Shown: piece by piece, positions 61,913 through 64,000 of the stretch | How positions within the stretch are numbered: the stretch's first letter is position 1 | Layout of the letters: the number at the start of each line of letters is the position of its first letter | Assembly (NCBI GenBank): GCA_905235735.1 | Contig: CAJOMU010000006.1 | Span: forward strand, 60,443 to 124,442 | Direction: 5' to 3' | Length of the DNA: 64,000 bases | From: an uncultured Synergistales bacterium | Lineage (GTDB): Bacteria > Synergistota > Synergistia > Synergistales > Aminobacteriaceae | Program-made: the position numbers and the translations under genes | Notes under the pieces: generated by a model | Told to the model about the DNA's origin: nothing | The model's input: the letters and a program-made list of their open reading frames with translations, nothing else | Databases searched by the model: none

Positions 61913-63445
61913 TTATTCTCCAGCTTCAAACATCTTATTGATGCCGCTTATGTATGCCTGTAATGACGCTTCTACTATGTCCGTTGATATTCCTGAACCT
62001 GTATACATCTCTCCAGTTGATGCACTCGAAATCTTCACGACTGCCTCTCCGATTGAATCTTCACCTTCAGTTACTGCTCGTACACTGAAATCTTCAAGTC
62101 TTGCATCAACACCTAACATCTTGTTCACTGCCTTGAACGCAGCATCAAGAGGGCCTGCACCGTATTCAACACCTTCAAGAATACTGCTGTCCTTGCTGAG
62201 TTTCACATATGAGATCTTCGGAATATCACTGCCTGATGTTATCGAATGACTTATAAGCCTGCATGTCGATGATGTACTGTCTTCAGGTCTCGTTATCCTC
62301 GAACGGTGAAGTGTCAGTGCCTCAAGGTCTGAACTCGTTATCGTCTTCTTCTCGTCAGCAAGTTTCTTGAATCTCGTGAAGATGTCTTCAAGTTCCTCAT
62401 CTGAAATTTCATATCCCATCGTTTCAAGACGTTCACGTATCGCATGTTTACCCGAATGCTTGCCGAGTACTAATGCCCTGTGAGGTACACCAATTTCATC
62501 GGGATTCATTATTTCATAGGTCTGTGCGTTCGTTATCACTCCGTGCTGATGAATTCCTGCCTCATGTGCAAACGCGTTAGCTCCAACAATGGGCTTCGTC
62601 GGCGAAATAGGTACTCCGATTATGTTGCTCAGAAGACGGCTTGAACGATATATCTCACGGGTATTAATGTTCGTGTCCGCATCATAGAAGTCCTTGCGTG
62701 TACGAATCGCCATCACAATCTCCTCAAGGCTCGCATTTCCTGCACGCTCTCCGATTCCGTTCACTGTACATTCAACCTGCGTTGCTCCTGCCTTCACGCA
62801 TGAAAGTGAATTTGCAACTCCCATTCCCAAATCATTATGACAATGCACAGATATGTCTACATTATCGATGCCTTCAACATGCTCCCGAAGATACGCTATC
62901 AGTTCGCCCATTTCCTGCGGCGTTGAATATCCCACTGTATCTGGAACATTGATTGTGTTTGCTCCTGCGGCGATTGCGTTCGAGAATGCCTGTGCGAGAA
63001 ATTCACGGTCTGAACGTGATGCATCTTCTGCGGAAAATTCTATGTCATCGCATTTCGATTTTGCGTAGGCTGTCATCTCACTTATCGTTTGGAGAACCTG
63101 TTCGCGTGTCATTCGTAACTTATACTGCATGTGCACATCACTCGTTGCTATGAACAAATGTATGCGAGGCTTCTTTGCTTCCTTCACTGCTTCCCATGCG
63201 GTATCAATGTCCTTCTTGTTGGCACGTGCGAGACTTGCGATTGTGCAGTTTGGTGCGGCTGATGCTATTGCCTGAATGCTCTTGAAGTCCATCGGTGATG
63301 CGATTGCGAATCCTGCTTCAATAATATCAACTCCGAGCTTCTCAAGCTGTTTTGCCATTACGATTTTCTCGCTGAGATTCATACTGCATCCTGGTGATTG
63401 TTCTCCATCTCGTAAAGTTGTGTCGAAAATTTTTACCTGCTTCAT
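61913..63445 (-). CDS. leuA: 2-isopropylmalate synthase
   Basis: The committed step of leucine synthesis, joining acetyl-CoA and 2-ketoisovalerate. The 510-residue chain has IFDTTLRDGEQSPGC at the start, HCHNDLGMGVANS for the metal site, and a C-terminal LeuA dimer domain (about 385-505), the site of leucine inhibition. ATG 63445 is the start, with AGGAGG six bases upstream; the frame from 63463 would include it. Expression is probably also controlled by the attenuator upstream. Confidence 0.95.
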   Translation of the reverse strand: MKQVKIFDTTLRDGEQSPGCSMNLSEKIVMAKQLEKLGVDIIEAGFAIASPMDFKSIQAIASAAPNCTIASLARANKKDIDTAWEAVKEAKKPRIHLFIATSDVHMQYKLRMTREQVLQTISEMTAYAKSKCDDIEFSAEDASRSDREFLAQAFSNAIAAGANTINVPDTVGYSTPQEMGELIAYLREHVEGIDNVDISVHCHNDLGMGVANSLSCVKAGATQVECTVNGIGERAGNASLEEIVMAIRTRKDFYDADTNINTREIYRSSRLLSNIIGVPISPTKPIVGANAFAHEAGIHQHGVITNAQTYEIMNPDEIGVPHRALVLGKHSGKHAIRERLETMGYEISDEELEDIFTRFKKLADEKKTITSSDLEALTLHRSRITRPEDSTSSTCRLISHSITSGSDIPKISYVKLSKDSSILEGVEYGAGPLDAAFKAVNKMLGVDARLEDFSVRAVTEGEDSIGEAVVKISSASTGEMYTGSGISTDIVEASLQAYISGINKMFEAGE

Positions 63446-63460
63446 TAAAATCCTCCTGTG

Positions 63461-63510
63461 CAATAAAAATCGGAGACCTGAAACTTTTTTGTGATTGTCT
63501 CAGATCCCCG
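63461..63510 (-). terminator. Attenuator terminator of the leu operon
   Basis: On the minus strand CGGGGATCTGA (63510-63500) pairs with TCAGGTCTCCG (63481-63471), an 11-base stem with two wobble pairs, followed by ATTTTTATT. It lies between the leader peptide gene and leuA. The left arm can also pair with GGATCTCCG at 63566-63558 in the leader, which gives a candidate antiterminator. Confidence 0.8.
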
Positions 63511-63538
63511 AATCATTTTCTGATTTTATGAGTGTGCA

Positions 63539-63610
63539 CTAAAAAGTAACTGCACTCCGGAGATCCGAAATGCATAATAGTAGTGCGAGAGTTGAAGTGA
63601 ATTTATACAT
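63539..63610 (-). CDS. leuL: Leucine operon leader peptide
   Basis: A 23-residue peptide starting at ATG 63610, with AAGGAG nine bases upstream (63625-63620). Residues 8-12 are LALLL, coded CTC GCA CTA CTA TTA, with another Leu (CTC) at 17; the stop TAG ends at 63539. Five Leu in 23 residues directly before a terminator and leuA is the classical layout of ribosome-controlled attenuation: stalling at the Leu codons when leucine is scarce would favour the antiterminator. Too short for normal gene finders. Confidence 0.75.
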   Translation of the reverse strand: MYKFTSTLALLLCISDLRSAVTF

Positions 63611-63645
63611 GTTCAAAATCTCCTTTCATTTTTTGAATGTGAAAT

Positions 63646-63674
63646 ATTTTACAGTCAAAGGGTTATCATGTCAA
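63646..63674 (-). promoter_or_regulatory. Promoter of the leu operon
   Basis: On the minus strand a perfect TTGACA (63674-63669), exactly 17-base spacer, and TAAAAT (63651-63646). The expected start near 63639 lies about 30 bases before the leader peptide start. Confidence 0.8.
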
Positions 63675-63725
63675 AATTTTATCATCACTTTCAAGAATAC
63701 TCCCGCTTCTATAAGTGAAAAAGAA

Positions 63726-63753
63726 TTGCGCTAAAATTTAAATGTGCTATAAT
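63726..63753 (+). promoter_or_regulatory. Promoter for the gene entering at the right edge
   Basis: TTGCGC (63726-63731), 16-base spacer, TATAAT (63748-63753) with TGC directly before it (extended -10). Between here and the start codon at 63971 there are 217 bases of very AT-rich sequence in which I see no other gene. Confidence 0.55.
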
Positions 63754-63970
63754 CCCTTTCGTTGAATAACAGGAATAAAATCAAATTAAAAAATAACATC
63801 TAAATTTCGTGGAAGTTGCAAAAATTTCCTCTTTGTTTTTCTTAATTCTATTGTGTAAAATTGTAGCACAGTAGATCTTTGGCGTAGGAAATATATTTAG
63901 GTTAAATGTTTTAGAAATTGGGAATATTAATCTTCTTGGAATAATTTAAATTGAGATGGGGGTTGCATTA

Positions 63971-64000
63971 ATGGGCGATGATGCAATTACAGATGAAATG
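63971..64000 (+). CDS. Start of a gene cut by the window end
   Basis: ATG 63971 follows GGGGGT at a good distance and is open for ten codons (MGDDAITDEM) to the edge. Too little is visible to identify it. Confidence 0.4.
   Translation, partial: MGDDAITDEM

Noticed and set aside
63461..63640. T-box riboswitch upstream of leuA
   Set aside because: No T-box consensus was seen, while a leader peptide with Leu codons and a terminator with a pairing partner explain the region.

Overview
The window reads as one contiguous stretch of a bacterial chromosome, moderately AT-rich by eye, gene-dense, with genes in long same-strand runs. It is most likely a member of the Synergistota (Synergistaceae-like, gut or rumen type). 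The reasons are inferential: a diderm surface-polysaccharide exporter (Wzm/Wzt) with heptose-nucleotide genes, a two-subunit glycyl-tRNA synthetase, a flagellar run flbD-motAB-fliL-fliM-fliY-cheY-fliO-fliPQR-flhB, a eukaryote-type NADP isocitrate dehydrogenase beside an aconitase-family hydratase, and many TTG starts. No rRNA is present to confirm this.

Layout. 1-2.5 kb: citrate-to-2-oxoglutarate genes. 2.5-3.1 kb: two small Cys-containing proteins. 3.1-4.3 kb: a sulfotransferase whose start lies behind eight copies of a 7-base repeat, out of frame as read here. 4.4-11.6 kb (+): an AddB-like nuclease coupled to GDP-sugar and GDP-heptose genes. 11.6-20 kb (-): two Gmd paralogues, Wzt/Wzm, tlyA, dxs and a GAF-like protein. 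20.1-28.6 kb (+): the flagellar motor and export operon, with a HicB/HicA toxin-antitoxin pair inside it and a frameshifted fliR. 28.7-34.2 kb (-): glyQS, an M23 peptidase and threonine dehydratase. 34.3-41.4 kb (+): flavoprotein, coiled-coil exported protein, dnaJ, slipin, alaS, ruvX. 41.5-48.2 kb (-): PIN/Phd toxin-antitoxin, paired exported proteins, an acidic protein with htpG, rpmF-yceD-ackA, tRNA-Ser(CGA). 48.3-54.8 kb (-): ParB-like protein, chemoreceptor, metA, an unknown protein, a micro-ORF, a sirtuin, tRNA-Ser(GGA); a methyltransferase lies on +. 55.3-63.7 kb: leucine biosynthesis leuA-leuC-leuD and leuB on -, split by a + strand island of a secreted tyrosine phosphatase and two STAS-kinase fusion genes.

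The strongest signals outside ordinary gene calls are four. (1) The heptanucleotide tract at 3211-3266, which would act as a translational on/off switch for the sulfotransferase. (2) A complete leucine attenuator upstream of leuA: promoter, 23-residue leader peptide with consecutive Leu codons, antiterminator partner and terminator. (3) A 1.53-kb tandem duplication in the leu cluster that copied the STAS-kinase gene and left truncated leuD and phosphatase pieces at the junction. (4) The HicBA pair embedded in the flagellar operon. A plausible link is that the phase-variable sulfotransferase modifies the surface glycan made and exported by the adjacent loci; this is inference from neighbourhood only.
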